From the NCBI GenBank assembly GCA_944324395.1, contig CALUWC010000002.1:144867-208866 (forward strand): a stretch of DNA of 64,000 bases. Reading direction: 5' to 3'. The notes below the pieces were generated by a model, which did not search any database, was not told the origin of the DNA, and worked only from the letters and a program-made list of their open reading frames with translations. This document shows, in pieces, positions 34,048 through 43,625 of this stretch; positions within the stretch are counted from its first letter, which is position 1, and each line of letters starts with the position of its first letter. Position numbers and translations under genes: made by a program. Source of the DNA: Candidatus Gastranaerophilales bacterium (GTDB lineage: Bacteria; Cyanobacteriota; Vampirovibrionia; Gastranaerophilales; Gastranaerophilaceae).

Positions 34048-35052
34048 TTAATTTATGTTACTTTCAATATTTCCACAACCAATTTCACGTATTATATCCA
34101 AAATTTCAGATGAAATATCGGCATGTGTTTTGATATTACGTTTAACCATTTGTGCAAATTCAACTTTTTTAAATTCATGCATTCCTCTGGTTTTAAAAAC
34201 TTCTTCTAAAATTTTGACTCTCGGAATATTTTCTTTAAGCATTTTATTTTCGATTATAGAAATATTGTTTAATTCATAATCAAGAGTACGTTTTACAAGA
34301 TCAAGCGGCAACAAATCTTCAAATTCCCCGCATTTGAGAAGATGAATGGTATCTATCGAACGAAGTTTCGGTTTTATTTCCTCAAGATTTTCCTTCGCAT
34401 CTTTATCAAGAAGAATAAATATAGGAAGGTTTAAAGTTTCCACAAGTTTATAATACAATTTTACAACCTGATTTTTCCCGCCTGCTGAAAGAATATAAAT
34501 CCCTTCTTTATCAAAATCATATCCGCAAAATTTTGAAAATTCGGGCAGTAAAATTTCTTCTGTTGCCCCTTCTGCTATAACAACTTTTTTAACAGGAAAC
34601 CTTAAAGAATTCTCAAACCTGTCTTTTTCTATATCAACAGAAGTTGCCAAAACTTTTAACCAGCGTAAATTTGCAGAAGAATTTTCATCAATAAAATCTA
34701 AAACAGCTTTATAATGAATTTTGTTTTTTAGCAACTCTTCGGTATTTTCACTTAATTTAAAAACAGATTTTTCATAATCATAAAGCCTTTGATTTATCAA
34801 ATAATCTTCAGTACTACCATATCCCAATTCATTTATCGAAAAATTGAATACATATTGAGCAAGATCTTTTATTTTTCGGTAATCCATTTTTTCTAAATCA
34901 AATTTTTTATATTTAGGAGATATTAAATTGTTAGTCAAAACATCATAAAACACCCTTAAATATTTAACTTCAGGATGTTTAAATCTTGTCAATCTGTCAA
35001 ATGAAATCAGTATTTGTTCTTTAGTTAACGGTTTGACTTTTAGATTATTCAA
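34048..35052 (-). CDS. stand-alone TOPRIM-domain protein (OLD-type)
   Basis: The 334-residue protein has a helical N-terminal half without recognised motif and a TOPRIM domain (about 155-260): VVIAEGATEEILLPEF carries the catalytic Glu, and FILLDKDAKENLEE carries the DxD-type acidic pair. This is the arrangement of OLD-family nucleases, but the usual ABC-type ATPase domain is missing. It starts with TTG (35052) preceded by GAGGG at 6 nt. It is divergent from the cysteine-peptidase-like gene and lies next to a tRNA gene. A nuclease in repair or defence is possible but not shown. Confidence 0.7.
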   Translation of the reverse strand: MNNLKVKPLTKEQILISFDRLTRFKHPEVKYLRVFYDVLTNNLISPKYKKFDLEKMDYRKIKDLAQYVFNFSINELGYGSTEDYLINQRLYDYEKSVFKLSENTEELLKNKIHYKAVLDFIDENSSANLRWLKVLATSVDIEKDRFENSLRFPVKKVVIAEGATEEILLPEFSKFCGYDFDKEGIYILSAGGKNQVVKLYYKLVETLNLPIFILLDKDAKENLEEIKPKLRSIDTIHLLKCGEFEDLLPLDLVKRTLDYELNNISIIENKMLKENIPRVKILEEVFKTRGMHEFKKVEFAQMVKRNIKTHADISSEILDIIREIGCGNIESNIN

Positions 35053-35141
35053 TGATACCCTCTTTAATATTTATTTACAATAAAATTACTAATATAGCAA
35101 TTTTTTTAACTTTTGTTTTTTATTATAAATGTGGTGTTAAT

Positions 35142-36521
35142 ATGGTAGAAAAAATTACTTCTCGTATCCAGCAATATAATTATAACACAATAAGCAGTGT
35201 TAGTAATATGGCAGACAAACCGGAAACAACATCTGTTCAAGCTTCACCTGCTTTTGGCACCACATACGCAATGTATCCAAATCAACAGGCAAATCAAGTT
35301 CAAATCAGAACAACCCTGAGCGGAAAAGAAGAAAAAGCAAAATATACAGCCGTTCTTTCAAACCTTGACAGAAACGGCAGAAAAATTCTTGAAAATATGT
35401 TAAAATCCGGAGTTTTATTAAATTCCGACTCAAATGATAAGAGTACCGTACTGGACAATTTATACAAAATTATAAATGAACCGAGAGCTCAGGGACTTGA
35501 TGCAAAAATAATGCTAAAGGATACTGTTGCAACAATTGCATACCCATATATAATTACCCAGCAATTTGGAGATATTCCGAAAGAATATACGCAAAGAGCA
35601 ATTCAGGCAAACAATGAAGGTAAAACTAATCTGCTTGATATTTATCAAGGTGTAAATGATATAAATGTACAACATTCCGGAACATGCGTTGCCGCAAGTA
35701 CAGAATTCAAACTGGCAAAACAACAGCCCGCAGAATTTGCTCGTTTTGCCCAGGAATTAAGCTCACCAAAACTTTCCGTTAACAAAACAATAGGTTTAAA
35801 TAATCTGGCAGATAATACAATAAATGCTGTATGGCTTTTGAATGCATTTGAAATTCCTTATGAAATGAAAAATTTTGACAATGCAAATTTAACTTTTGCT
35901 CCGGATAAAAATGCAATTCTAAGAGCTCAAATTCAAACAACAAACAAAGACCCTTATGAAAGAACCCCGCTGGATGTATTGATGCAGTCAACATTTATGC
36001 AGGTTGGTTCTCAGCAATCATACAACACCCTGACAGATAAACGTGCAGGAAAATTTAACCAGAATGATAAAGGTTTAATTGAATTTGAAAAAACATTTAC
36101 AGAATCCGTTGTGTTTGATAAAAATATCCTTTCTGTGACATACCAAACTGTTGATGAAAATGCCAGACTAATCGGTTATGAAACAGATTTAGGAACAATG
36201 AAAAGACATTTGCTGGAAGCTTTGAATGAAGGTGAAAATATTATCATCGGATATACTCAGACCGATGCAAACAACATTATTGTAAATGGTCATGAAATAA
36301 CAATTGTTGGATATAAAACAGATAAAAACGGGAAAATAACATTTATCTGTAATGATACAGACGATAATATTCCACGACTGATAGAATATTCAGAAGATTA
36401 TCTTCTTCCGAAAATTCACCATGCAGCTCTACCTAAACATATTGTGGAAAAAGATTTGAATATCGTTCCGAACTATGTTGAAGGAATAAATATATATAAA
36501 AATATGAAAAATGCAGCATAA
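35142..36521 (+). CDS. putative papain/C39-like cysteine peptidase domain protein
   Basis: The protein has 459 residues from ATG 35142. An Asn/Gln-rich N-terminus (MVEKITSRIQQYNYNT) precedes a domain with HSGTCVAASTEF (candidate nucleophile Cys). Near the C-terminus are VNGHEITIVGYKTD (candidate His) and FICNDTDD (candidate Asn/Asp), the order of papain-like and C39-like peptidases. The frame could start at 35052 with a hydrophobic extension, but TATAAA (35124-35129) lies downstream of that, so the later ATG is preferred. No signal peptide. It precedes a nucleotidase with a similar disordered N-terminus, and a hairpin separates them. Confidence 0.6.
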   Translation: MVEKITSRIQQYNYNTISSVSNMADKPETTSVQASPAFGTTYAMYPNQQANQVQIRTTLSGKEEKAKYTAVLSNLDRNGRKILENMLKSGVLLNSDSNDKSTVLDNLYKIINEPRAQGLDAKIMLKDTVATIAYPYIITQQFGDIPKEYTQRAIQANNEGKTNLLDIYQGVNDINVQHSGTCVAASTEFKLAKQQPAEFARFAQELSSPKLSVNKTIGLNNLADNTINAVWLLNAFEIPYEMKNFDNANLTFAPDKNAILRAQIQTTNKDPYERTPLDVLMQSTFMQVGSQQSYNTLTDKRAGKFNQNDKGLIEFEKTFTESVVFDKNILSVTYQTVDENARLIGYETDLGTMKRHLLEALNEGENIIIGYTQTDANNIIVNGHEITIVGYKTDKNGKITFICNDTDDNIPRLIEYSEDYLLPKIHHAALPKHIVEKDLNIVPNYVEGINIYKNMKNAA

Positions 36522-36559
36522 AGGTCTAAATGAAGAATTGTATATTACATTTTGTTAAT

Positions 36560-36600
36560 AAAACTCCCGAAAAAAGCAAAATTTATTTTCAGGAGTTTTT
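36560..36600 (+). terminator. terminator between peptidase-like and nucleotidase genes
   Basis: AAAACTCC / GGAGTTTT with a long A/T loop is followed by TTATC on the plus strand. The stem is moderate. The next gene begins 32 bp later. Confidence 0.6.
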
Positions 36601-36631
36601 ATCATGATGGAAACGCAAGCAGGTAGAAATC

Positions 36632-38332
36632 ATGATAAATGTACCAAACATTACTCAATCCTCAATGAATAACAAAACAGACGCTATTCTTTCTGCAAAG
36701 CCAATACAGGCGTCTAATAAATCTCAATTAGAATACATAAATAATACTGATAAATATACAGCAAATATATATCCCCAAGAAACAATTCCGGTATACACAA
36801 GATCACAAACTAAAGCTCCGGAATTTACAGAACCAAAAGTTATTCATACAAGCTGGTTTTATATCAATGATGTCCATGGGAAAATGACAAATATGGAAAG
36901 AATTTATAATATTTCCAGAGAATTTGACCAGATTTCTCCATCCGATATAAACAAAACATTTTATACAAATTCAACAGATAATGTTTCCAAATTCAAAGTT
37001 GCATCAGGAGACATAATTCTGGGTGCAAACTTTACAAATAATCAGGTTGCAAACCAATTTTTAAATTGGAGCGGATTTATAGCATCAGCCCTTGGCAACC
37101 ATGAACTTGATATTATTGATCCGAACAATTTAGCAAAACTGCTGGACAATGCAAAATATAAGACTCTTGCAATAAATATAGAAGTAGATAAAAATTCTCC
37201 AATCTACGGAAGAATAGAAAAATCAATGATTGTCGAAAAAGATGGAGAAAAATACGGTCTTATAGGTATTGCTCCGCCTGATATGTACGAAAGAGTAAAA
37301 GCAAATAATACTTTAAGTGATATCAAAATTAAAAGTGCAGACGAAACAATAAAACTTGTACAAGATGAAGTTAAAAATCTTCAAAATCAAGGCATTAATA
37401 AAATTATTGTACTATCTCATGCCGGTATCAAAAACGATAAACGCCTTGCTCAGGAAACAGAAGGTATTGATATCATATTCGGAGCACATACTCATGACCT
37501 TATTGAAGGTATAAAAGAAGGTCAAAACCTGTTCTACTCAAAAACAGGAGAACCTACGATTATCACTCAGGCAGGAAAAGACGGTGAAAATGTCGGCATA
37601 CTAAATGTTGATTTTGATGAAAACGGAGTTATTAAAAAAGCCCAGAATAATGTAATTAAAACAAGGGCATACAACAGACCTTTATTTGTAAAACATGCGG
37701 TGGAAGGAATCATAGGAAAACCGGAAATTATCGGACATGTAAAAGCCGCAGTTCCGCCTCCGGAAAAAAGACTTGCCCAAAATAACCCGCATGGGAATTT
37801 AATTGCAGATGCAATGAGATCGGAATTAGGAACAGATATTGCAATTCTTAATGCAGGAAATATCAGAGGTCACTTCTCTCAAGGCCCGATAGATACAAGA
37901 CTGATTTCCGATATCACCCCGTTTGAAGATAAAATGATGATTTTGGGCTTAACCGAAAAACAAATTGTTGATTCAATTAAAGTAGGCTGTAAATCTATTC
38001 CTAGAAGTTCCAACAAACCGGGAATTCTACTTGTTTCAGGATTAAGATACAAAGCCAACAATCAAGGTGAATTGATTGATTTGGAATATATCGACAAAAA
38101 TAATCAGGTGCATAAAATCGACGTAAACAATCCTGATCCAAATAAAAAATATACCGTAGCTGCAGATGATTTTTATGCAACAGGCGGAGACGGATATTTA
38201 GAAACCAATAAAAATCCTGATTTTGTTTTACAAAAATTTGATATGGATAAAAACAAATTAGCCTGCGATTATATCAAAAAACTCAATCAGCCTATAGAAA
38301 TTAAAGATGATCAAAGAGTTCAGATTATATAA
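36632..38332 (+). CDS. 5'-nucleotidase / 2',3'-cyclic phosphodiesterase family protein
   Basis: The 566-residue two-domain enzyme follows a disordered N-terminus of about 65 residues. The metallophosphatase domain has NDVHGKM, SGDIILG, GNHELD, SHAGI and GAHTHD, all metal ligands. The 5'_nucleotid_C domain has NPHGNLIADAMR, ILNAGNIRG, TPFEDKMMILG and YATGGDGY, the substrate clamp. The family normally works in the periplasm, but no signal peptide is visible, which is odd. The N-terminus resembles that of the gene before it. It would dephosphorylate nucleotides or cyclic nucleotides. Confidence 0.88.
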   Translation: MINVPNITQSSMNNKTDAILSAKPIQASNKSQLEYINNTDKYTANIYPQETIPVYTRSQTKAPEFTEPKVIHTSWFYINDVHGKMTNMERIYNISREFDQISPSDINKTFYTNSTDNVSKFKVASGDIILGANFTNNQVANQFLNWSGFIASALGNHELDIIDPNNLAKLLDNAKYKTLAINIEVDKNSPIYGRIEKSMIVEKDGEKYGLIGIAPPDMYERVKANNTLSDIKIKSADETIKLVQDEVKNLQNQGINKIIVLSHAGIKNDKRLAQETEGIDIIFGAHTHDLIEGIKEGQNLFYSKTGEPTIITQAGKDGENVGILNVDFDENGVIKKAQNNVIKTRAYNRPLFVKHAVEGIIGKPEIIGHVKAAVPPPEKRLAQNNPHGNLIADAMRSELGTDIAILNAGNIRGHFSQGPIDTRLISDITPFEDKMMILGLTEKQIVDSIKVGCKSIPRSSNKPGILLVSGLRYKANNQGELIDLEYIDKNNQVHKIDVNNPDPNKKYTVAADDFYATGGDGYLETNKNPDFVLQKFDMDKNKLACDYIKKLNQPIEIKDDQRVQII

Positions 38333-38358
38333 TCTGGCAAATTCACTGATATTATCAT

Positions 38359-39033
38359 TTAATATCCATATTGCTCGTGTGCATTTAGATATTCTCTTAC
38401 AGTATTAAGAGAAGATTGGACAATTCTTGTAACGCGAGACGGAGATAAACCAATCTGTTTTGCTATATCTTTAACCTGCATATTACGATAGAATCTATAT
38501 TCTACTACCGTTCTTTCTTTTGGCGGAAGTTTAGAAATAGCAGTTCTAATCATTTTACCCATTTCGGAAATTTCAGCATTCTCATCAGGCATGGCATGAG
38601 GATCTTTGACAAAATCAAATGGAGAATCATTATCACTGGCGGCAGCAGCAAGCCCGTCAATAGAGAGGATAGTTTCGTAAATAGCTTCACGAACTTTCGC
38701 TTGCTTCATATCCATACCTTCTACAACTTCTTCATCATCATACTCATCTTCTGACTTATGCTTCATTGAGTACCATTTATATCTTATTCTTAATTCATTG
38801 CGGATGGCCCAACGAACAGCTGTTGCAATATATGCCGAATTATATTTTGCAAGCTGCTCCGGGGTCTTATTTTTTATCATGACCTGAATTGCAATAATAC
38901 CGATAGATAATAACTCCTCATATTCAACCATATGAGCAGGTATACGTTTATGTTCAACTCTAGCAACCTTTTGAACTATATCAATATAATGCTGTAAATT
39001 TGTTTTATCTTCAGTAGCCATAATTTTACACAT
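38359..39033 (-). CDS. sigma-70 family sigma factor (FliA/SigB-like)
   Basis: The protein has about 224 residues. Region 2 includes YEELLSIGIIAIQVMIK and YIATAVRWAIRNELR. Region 4 has LPPKERTVVEYRFYRNMQVKDIAKQIGLSPSRVTRIVQ. Region 1.1 is absent and region 3 short, as in group 3 (FliA, SigF/B, WhiG) factors. ATG 39033 (or 39021) is used; no clear ribosome binding site, and it starts 18 bp after flhB, so translation may be coupled. With flhB upstream, a flagellar FliA-like role is likely but not proven. Confidence 0.85.
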   Translation of the reverse strand: MCKIMATEDKTNLQHYIDIVQKVARVEHKRIPAHMVEYEELLSIGIIAIQVMIKNKTPEQLAKYNSAYIATAVRWAIRNELRIRYKWYSMKHKSEDEYDDEEVVEGMDMKQAKVREAIYETILSIDGLAAAASDNDSPFDFVKDPHAMPDENAEISEMGKMIRTAISKLPPKERTVVEYRFYRNMQVKDIAKQIGLSPSRVTRIVQSSLNTVREYLNAHEQYGY

Positions 39034-39051
39034 CAATAATACTACAAGAAA

Positions 39052-40128
39052 TTAATTTCGCGGTCGTTTATTTGATGGATTTTTCATTTTGTAGACGAAC
39101 ATGAGAATTTCCGCAACAGCTTTATATAATTCAGGCGGAATGTGCTGATTTATATCAACCATTCTGAACAATGCTCTTGCGACAGGCGGATTTTCTATAA
39201 CCGGAACATTATGTTCTTTAGCTATATCTATAATTTTTTTTGCAATAAGCTCCGTTCCCTTTGCAATGAGCATAGGAGAATCCATTTCTTCAGCCACGTA
39301 CTTTAAAGCACAGGCAACATGGGTTGGATTTGTTACGACAAAATCGGCAGTCGGTACTGCGTCCATTGCACCTTGCTGGAGCATCTGCATACGGCGTTGG
39401 CGAAGAGCAGCTTTTACATTCGGATCGCCTTCAGAGTTTTTATACTCGTCTTTAATTTCCTTGAAAGACATCTTCTGATCTTTCAAAAATTTCCATTTTG
39501 TAACTCCGTAATCAGCCGCTGCAATAATTAAAAATGCAATACAGGCTTTAAAAATAAATTCGGTAATAATTTTTCCGAACTCTACCATAACAGCAAAGTT
39601 ATTATCAACTGCTGCAAGCATTAAAATAGATTCAATATGATCTTTATATACCATCCAGCCGATATAACCTAAAATAACAACTTTTACAATATTTTTAAAT
39701 AATTCAAAAAGTGTTTTAATAGAAACAATATTCTTAAAATACTTTGTAGGGTTAAGTTTATCCAATTTCGGGACAAGAGGTGCAATTGCAACAAGAGGTC
39801 CAACTTGAATAAAATCAGCTAAAATAGCAACTAGCCACGCTATAAACAAAATCGGACCTAAAATTAAAAAAGTAGCTTTGAGAGAAACAGTCAAAATATA
39901 CATGTATCCTATTTTATCCACATGTGCATTAGGAATTTGTTCATACAAAAGCGTAAAAACCTGTACAATTTGATCCCAAATAAAAGGCGCAAGTCCAAAA
40001 ATAACAGAAAATAAAATAAGCAAAGATACAGCCGTTGAAAAGTCTTTTGACTTTACAACCTGACCTTCTTTTCTTGCCTGTTCCAGCTTTCTGGGGGTGG
40101 CATCAAACTGCTTATCTTCATCTCCCAT
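39052..40128 (-). CDS. flhB: flagellar export apparatus protein FlhB
   Basis: The 358-residue protein has an N-terminal segment (DATPRKLEQARKEGQVVKSKD), four membrane segments between about residues 30 and 215, and a cytoplasmic domain with the autocleavage motif N267-PTH (VVTNPTHVACAL), EMDSPMLIAKG, IIDIAKEHNVPVIENPPVARALF and IPPELYKAVAEI. FlhB switches the export gate from rod/hook to filament substrates. The related SctU/YscU injectisome proteins differ mainly by context. No other flagellar gene is in the window, but the sigma factor next to it supports the flagellar reading. Confidence 0.92.
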   Translation of the reverse strand: MGDEDKQFDATPRKLEQARKEGQVVKSKDFSTAVSLLILFSVIFGLAPFIWDQIVQVFTLLYEQIPNAHVDKIGYMYILTVSLKATFLILGPILFIAWLVAILADFIQVGPLVAIAPLVPKLDKLNPTKYFKNIVSIKTLFELFKNIVKVVILGYIGWMVYKDHIESILMLAAVDNNFAVMVEFGKIITEFIFKACIAFLIIAAADYGVTKWKFLKDQKMSFKEIKDEYKNSEGDPNVKAALRQRRMQMLQQGAMDAVPTADFVVTNPTHVACALKYVAEEMDSPMLIAKGTELIAKKIIDIAKEHNVPVIENPPVARALFRMVDINQHIPPELYKAVAEILMFVYKMKNPSNKRPRN

Positions 40129-40285
40129 TTACGCTATATCCCTTCTGATTAATTTAATTATATCATGAATGGATTTTTAAGGAAAATTTGCCAAAAAGCA
40201 ATAAACCTGCCTATAAACCTGTATTGTTATCCAGATTGAGAGCATCCGTAATTTGCAAACTTCAGGCAATATTCATTAACAACAT

Positions 40286-40939
40286 TTACCCCACAACTAT
40301 TTTTACTCCTGAACTTGTACCAAGGCGTGATGCTCCTGCTTCTATCATTTTTATTGCAGTTTCCCTATCTCTTATTCCGCCTGATGCTTTTACTTTCAGC
40401 CCATGAGAGGAAACTGTTTTATACATCAGTTCGACATCTTCAACTTTAGCACCGACACCGTTTTTTACAAATCCGGTTGAAGTTTTAACAAAATCTGCAC
40501 CGCCTTTTATACAGCATTCACAGGCATATTTAATTTCATTTTTATCAAGCAAATCCGTTTCTAAAATAACTTTCAGATTATGCCCGCCGCAAGCAGATTT
40601 TATCAATTTTATTTCATCAACAATATAATCCGTTTCTCTATCTTTAACTTTGGTCACATTTATAACCATATCAATTTCATCAGCTCCGTCACGAACTGCA
40701 TTTATGGTTTCAAAAATTTTCGTTTCCGTAGTGTTTGCCCCCAGAGGAAATCCTATAACCGTCACAATTTTTACATCAGTATCTTTTAAATATTCTTTTG
40801 CAAATTTTACATAACAAGGATTTATACAAACCCCAAGAAATTTATTTTCTTTTGCTTCCTCAAACAATTTTATTAAATCTTCTTTTTTAGCATCCTGTTT
40901 CAATAAAGTATGTTCAATATAATTATTTAAACTCTCCAT
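40286..40939 (-). CDS. deoC: deoxyribose-phosphate aldolase
   Basis: The 217-residue TIM barrel has IEHTLL at the start, VIGFPLGANTTETK, EIDMVINV, VILETDLL, DFVKTSTGF (Schiff-base Lys) and KASGGIRD (second Lys). It splits 2-deoxyribose-5-phosphate to acetaldehyde and glyceraldehyde-3-phosphate. AGGAGG precedes the ATG. It is 10 bp after metF. The stop codon lies inside a copy of the dispersed GGGGTAAATGTT-like repeat. Confidence 0.95.
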   Translation of the reverse strand: MESLNNYIEHTLLKQDAKKEDLIKLFEEAKENKFLGVCINPCYVKFAKEYLKDTDVKIVTVIGFPLGANTTETKIFETINAVRDGADEIDMVINVTKVKDRETDYIVDEIKLIKSACGGHNLKVILETDLLDKNEIKYACECCIKGGADFVKTSTGFVKNGVGAKVEDVELMYKTVSSHGLKVKASGGIRDRETAIKMIEAGASRLGTSSGVKIVVG

Positions 40940-40949
40940 AAAAATCCTC

Positions 40950-41801
40950 CTATAAAATATTATCCAAAATCTTTGATGTTAAATCCGAATGATTCAGAGT
41001 AAAAAAATGCAGTCCGCTTACCCCGGAGTCAATTAGTTCTTTACATTGACGGCTGATATAATCAATACCGTAATCTTTTATATTATCATTATGATTTATT
41101 AAAATATCAGTTAATCCTTTAGGAATTTCTATTCTTGCCATAGATGTCATTTTTTGAATTTGCTTTACACTTCTGATTGGCATAATCCCGGGAATTATCG
41201 GTAAATTTATTCCGGCTTTTCTGACAAGTTCAACATATTTAAAAAACTTTTCATTTTCAAAAAATAACTGGGTAAAGATGGCACTTGCTCCGGCATCAAC
41301 TTTTCGTTTAAGATAGTCAATATCATCTTTCAAAGAGCAAGATTCTATATGCCCTTCAGGATAACCTGCCACCCCGATTGATAAAGTTGTTCTGTCTTTT
41401 ATATATTCAACCAGTTCATTAGCATGCTTAAAATCAAAATTACATACCTCAGCATCAGCCGGAACATCCCCACGCAAAGCCAGAATATTTTCAATCCCCA
41501 TATTTTCAATCTGGGTAATATAATGCTCAATAATCTCTTTTGATGAACAAACACATGTAAAATGCGGCATAGCAGACATTTCCAAATCTAAAATCAACCG
41601 CAAAAGTTCAATTGAAAAATTCCTTGTTCCGCCATTTGCACCGTATGTCAAAGATACAATAGCAGGATTATATCTTTTCAAAATTCTTAATTCGTCAAAC
41701 AATTTGGATATATCACCGTCTTTTGGAGGATATATTTCAAAAGAAACCTTAAGCTTTGAATTAGGAGCTTGGTGTTGTTGATAAATTTCAGACAATTCCA
41801 T
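40950..41801 (-). CDS. metF: methylenetetrahydrofolate reductase
   Basis: The protein has 283 residues from ATG 41801. The FAD-dependent TIM barrel has FEIYPPKDGD, VSLTYGANGG, FTCVCSSKE, ILALRGDVP (flavin contact) and SAIFTQLFFENE. MetF makes 5-methyl-THF for methionine synthesis. The ATG at 41801 is preferred over a TTG at 41807 because a perfect TATAAT lies 7 nt before it, giving a leaderless transcript. It is divergent from the membrane protein at 41845. Confidence 0.93.
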   Translation of the reverse strand: MELSEIYQQHQAPNSKLKVSFEIYPPKDGDISKLFDELRILKRYNPAIVSLTYGANGGTRNFSIELLRLILDLEMSAMPHFTCVCSSKEIIEHYITQIENMGIENILALRGDVPADAEVCNFDFKHANELVEYIKDRTTLSIGVAGYPEGHIESCSLKDDIDYLKRKVDAGASAIFTQLFFENEKFFKYVELVRKAGINLPIIPGIMPIRSVKQIQKMTSMARIEIPKGLTDILINHNDNIKDYGIDYISRQCKELIDSGVSGLHFFTLNHSDLTSKILDNIL

Positions 41802-41813
41802 AGACAAATTATA
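41801..41813 (-). promoter_or_regulatory. -10 box giving a leaderless metF transcript
   Basis: TATAAT on the minus strand (41813-41808) predicts a start at 41801, the A of the metF ATG. The divergent gene has its own TATAAT only 17 bp away (41830-41835), so the two promoters are nearly back to back. Confidence 0.5.
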
Positions 41814-41829
41814 TCACAGATTTTCATTG

Positions 41830-41845
41830 TATAATCAAATTATAA
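41830..41845 (+). promoter_or_regulatory. -10 box of the divergent membrane-protein gene
   Basis: TATAAT (41830-41835) predicts a start at 41842, 3 nt before the ATG (41845). There is no ribosome binding site, so the leader is essentially absent. Confidence 0.45.
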
Positions 41846-42783
41846 TGAAAGTCGAAATATTAAAACAAATACGCCTTGAAAGATATATATTTGCAGTTAT
41901 TATGGCATTTGCAATGATTATTATTGCAGAATTGAGCGGAGAACGAGAAATCATATTTCCTGAGATCTGTGCATTAACAATAGGAGCTTGGATATCCGAA
42001 CAACAACCCTGGATGTGCAATAAAAGAAAAATGTTCTTTCTGGTATCAATAGCAGCACTTTTTGGAGTAGGTGTTACAAGATATTTTCCGATGCCTCTTA
42101 TATTTCAGGTTTGTCTTTGCTTTGCATTTACGGGATTTGTCCTAACTCTAACCCGAACAACACTCATACCAATAATTTCAGCCTGTATTCTGCCTGTATA
42201 TCTTGGAACAAAAAGCTGGGTCTATCCAATTTCAGTTTCCATAATGGCATTGATTATAATTTTTGCCCAATGGCTTATGGAAAAAAATCATTTGAAACCA
42301 AAAAATGAATATATTCCATGCAATTTTGACTTAAAAACGCAAATCATCAAATGGACAAAACTGCTTGTTGTATTTGCAATAATTGCACTGATTCCCTTTG
42401 AAAACCATCAGATATATTTTCTGGCTCCTCCATTGATTGTAACATTTACGGAATTTTCCAATACTAAAAGTCCTCTGAGAAATAAACCGTTTCATATAAT
42501 AGGTCTTATGACATTAGCATCTGCAATAGGATGTATTTTAAGAGAAGTGCTGAATTTATACCTGCATCTTCCATTAACGATATGTGCAACTTTAGCCTGC
42601 TGTCTTTTATTTTTTACATTTGATAAAGTTAAAACTCTGTTTCCCCCTGCAGGAGCAATTCTGCTTATCCCTATGATATTGAAAACAAATTATCTGAAAC
42701 TGCTTCCGCTTGAAGTTCTAATAGGAGCAACCGTTTTAATATTCACAGCCAAAGTTATATTCCCGGCTGAACAAAAAACTTAA
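41845..42783 (+). CDS. multi-pass membrane protein, HPP-like
   Basis: The protein has 312 residues and about nine or ten hydrophobic segments in two related halves: IFAVIMAFAMIIIAEL near residue 15 and LLVVFAIIALIPF near residue 170 begin similar blocks. The last loop has LFPPAGAILLIPMIL, like the HPPAGA motif of HPP-family transporters. The ATG (41845) is used rather than an in-frame TTG at 41827, which would overlap the -10 box. Substrate unknown. It is divergent from metF and convergent with a HEAT-repeat gene. Confidence 0.65.
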   Translation: MKVEILKQIRLERYIFAVIMAFAMIIIAELSGEREIIFPEICALTIGAWISEQQPWMCNKRKMFFLVSIAALFGVGVTRYFPMPLIFQVCLCFAFTGFVLTLTRTTLIPIISACILPVYLGTKSWVYPISVSIMALIIIFAQWLMEKNHLKPKNEYIPCNFDLKTQIIKWTKLLVVFAIIALIPFENHQIYFLAPPLIVTFTEFSNTKSPLRNKPFHIIGLMTLASAIGCILREVLNLYLHLPLTICATLACCLLFFTFDKVKTLFPPAGAILLIPMILKTNYLKLLPLEVLIGATVLIFTAKVIFPAEQKT

Positions 42784-42785
42784 AA

Positions 42786-43496
42786 TTAAAACCTTCTTAC
42801 ATAATAATTTGCATCAGATTTTAATTCTTCTCTTGCCAACTGCAAATCTTTATCCTCAAAACCTCTGGATAAAATCTTAGCAGTCTTTTCTCTTATTGTA
42901 TATTCCTGTATATTTTTGGAACGTAAAATAATTTGTTTTAAATCTCTAAAATTAATCTTATCCCAAAACACATAAATGGTTTCTAAACACCAGTATAACT
43001 TGAATACTTCTTTATTAACCTTATACTTGCCTTCTTGAAAATTAAATTCTTCAATTTTATCAAGCAGATTAAATGTCAAATTTACCAACTGCGAACAAAA
43101 TAAATTACAAAATTCAATATCAGACTTTAGATTTTCAACGGCACAAATAACATTTCTGCAAATATTTGCATTTATATCAATAACAGCATCGAGAAAAATC
43201 TTATAATTAGACGAATTCTTAAAATAAGGTAAATATTTCTCATCTGACATAAATTCACTCAATCTCAGAGAAACAGCTTCTCTTATTTTTCCGTCCTGCC
43301 CAGTAAGATTAGAAACCAGAATATCGGCATCAAATTTTGAACTTATCCCGTCAAGCCGCAATGCAGCTATTTGTTTTTGAACAATATTACCATTTTGCAG
43401 CAGACAAATCAGTTCATCATGAGAATATTCTGTTTCATAAAGTTTCAAAGCCTGTGCAAAATTTTCATCTAAAGTTTCATAATAACTACTATTCAA
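42786..43496 (-). CDS. HEAT-repeat-like protein (I)
   Basis: The 236-residue, all-helical soluble protein has repeating helix pairs resembling HEAT repeats (IVQKQIAALRLDGIS, DGKIREAVSLRLSEFM, NICRNVICAVENL). It starts with TTG preceded by GAGG at 8 nt. A second HEAT-type gene follows upstream at 43802-44476, with a 59-residue plus-strand gene between. HEAT repeats bind proteins; partners are unknown. Confidence 0.65.
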   Translation of the reverse strand: MNSSYYETLDENFAQALKLYETEYSHDELICLLQNGNIVQKQIAALRLDGISSKFDADILVSNLTGQDGKIREAVSLRLSEFMSDEKYLPYFKNSSNYKIFLDAVIDINANICRNVICAVENLKSDIEFCNLFCSQLVNLTFNLLDKIEEFNFQEGKYKVNKEVFKLYWCLETIYVFWDKINFRDLKQIILRSKNIQEYTIREKTAKILSRGFEDKDLQLAREELKSDANYYVRRF

Positions 43497-43625
43497 ATTT
43501 TATTCCTCTTTAAGTCTGCATAAACAATATAACATAAAGTATAATGATTTTTCAGGGCTAAATCGTTTAAATGTATGATATATAGCTAAGTTAATAAGCT
43601 ATAATAGAAAAATAGGAGAAATATT

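Noticed and set aside
38359..40128. Type III injectisome instead of flagellum
   Set aside because: FlhB-type length and motif position, and a FliA-like sigma factor, favour a flagellum; not excluded because no other export gene is in the window.
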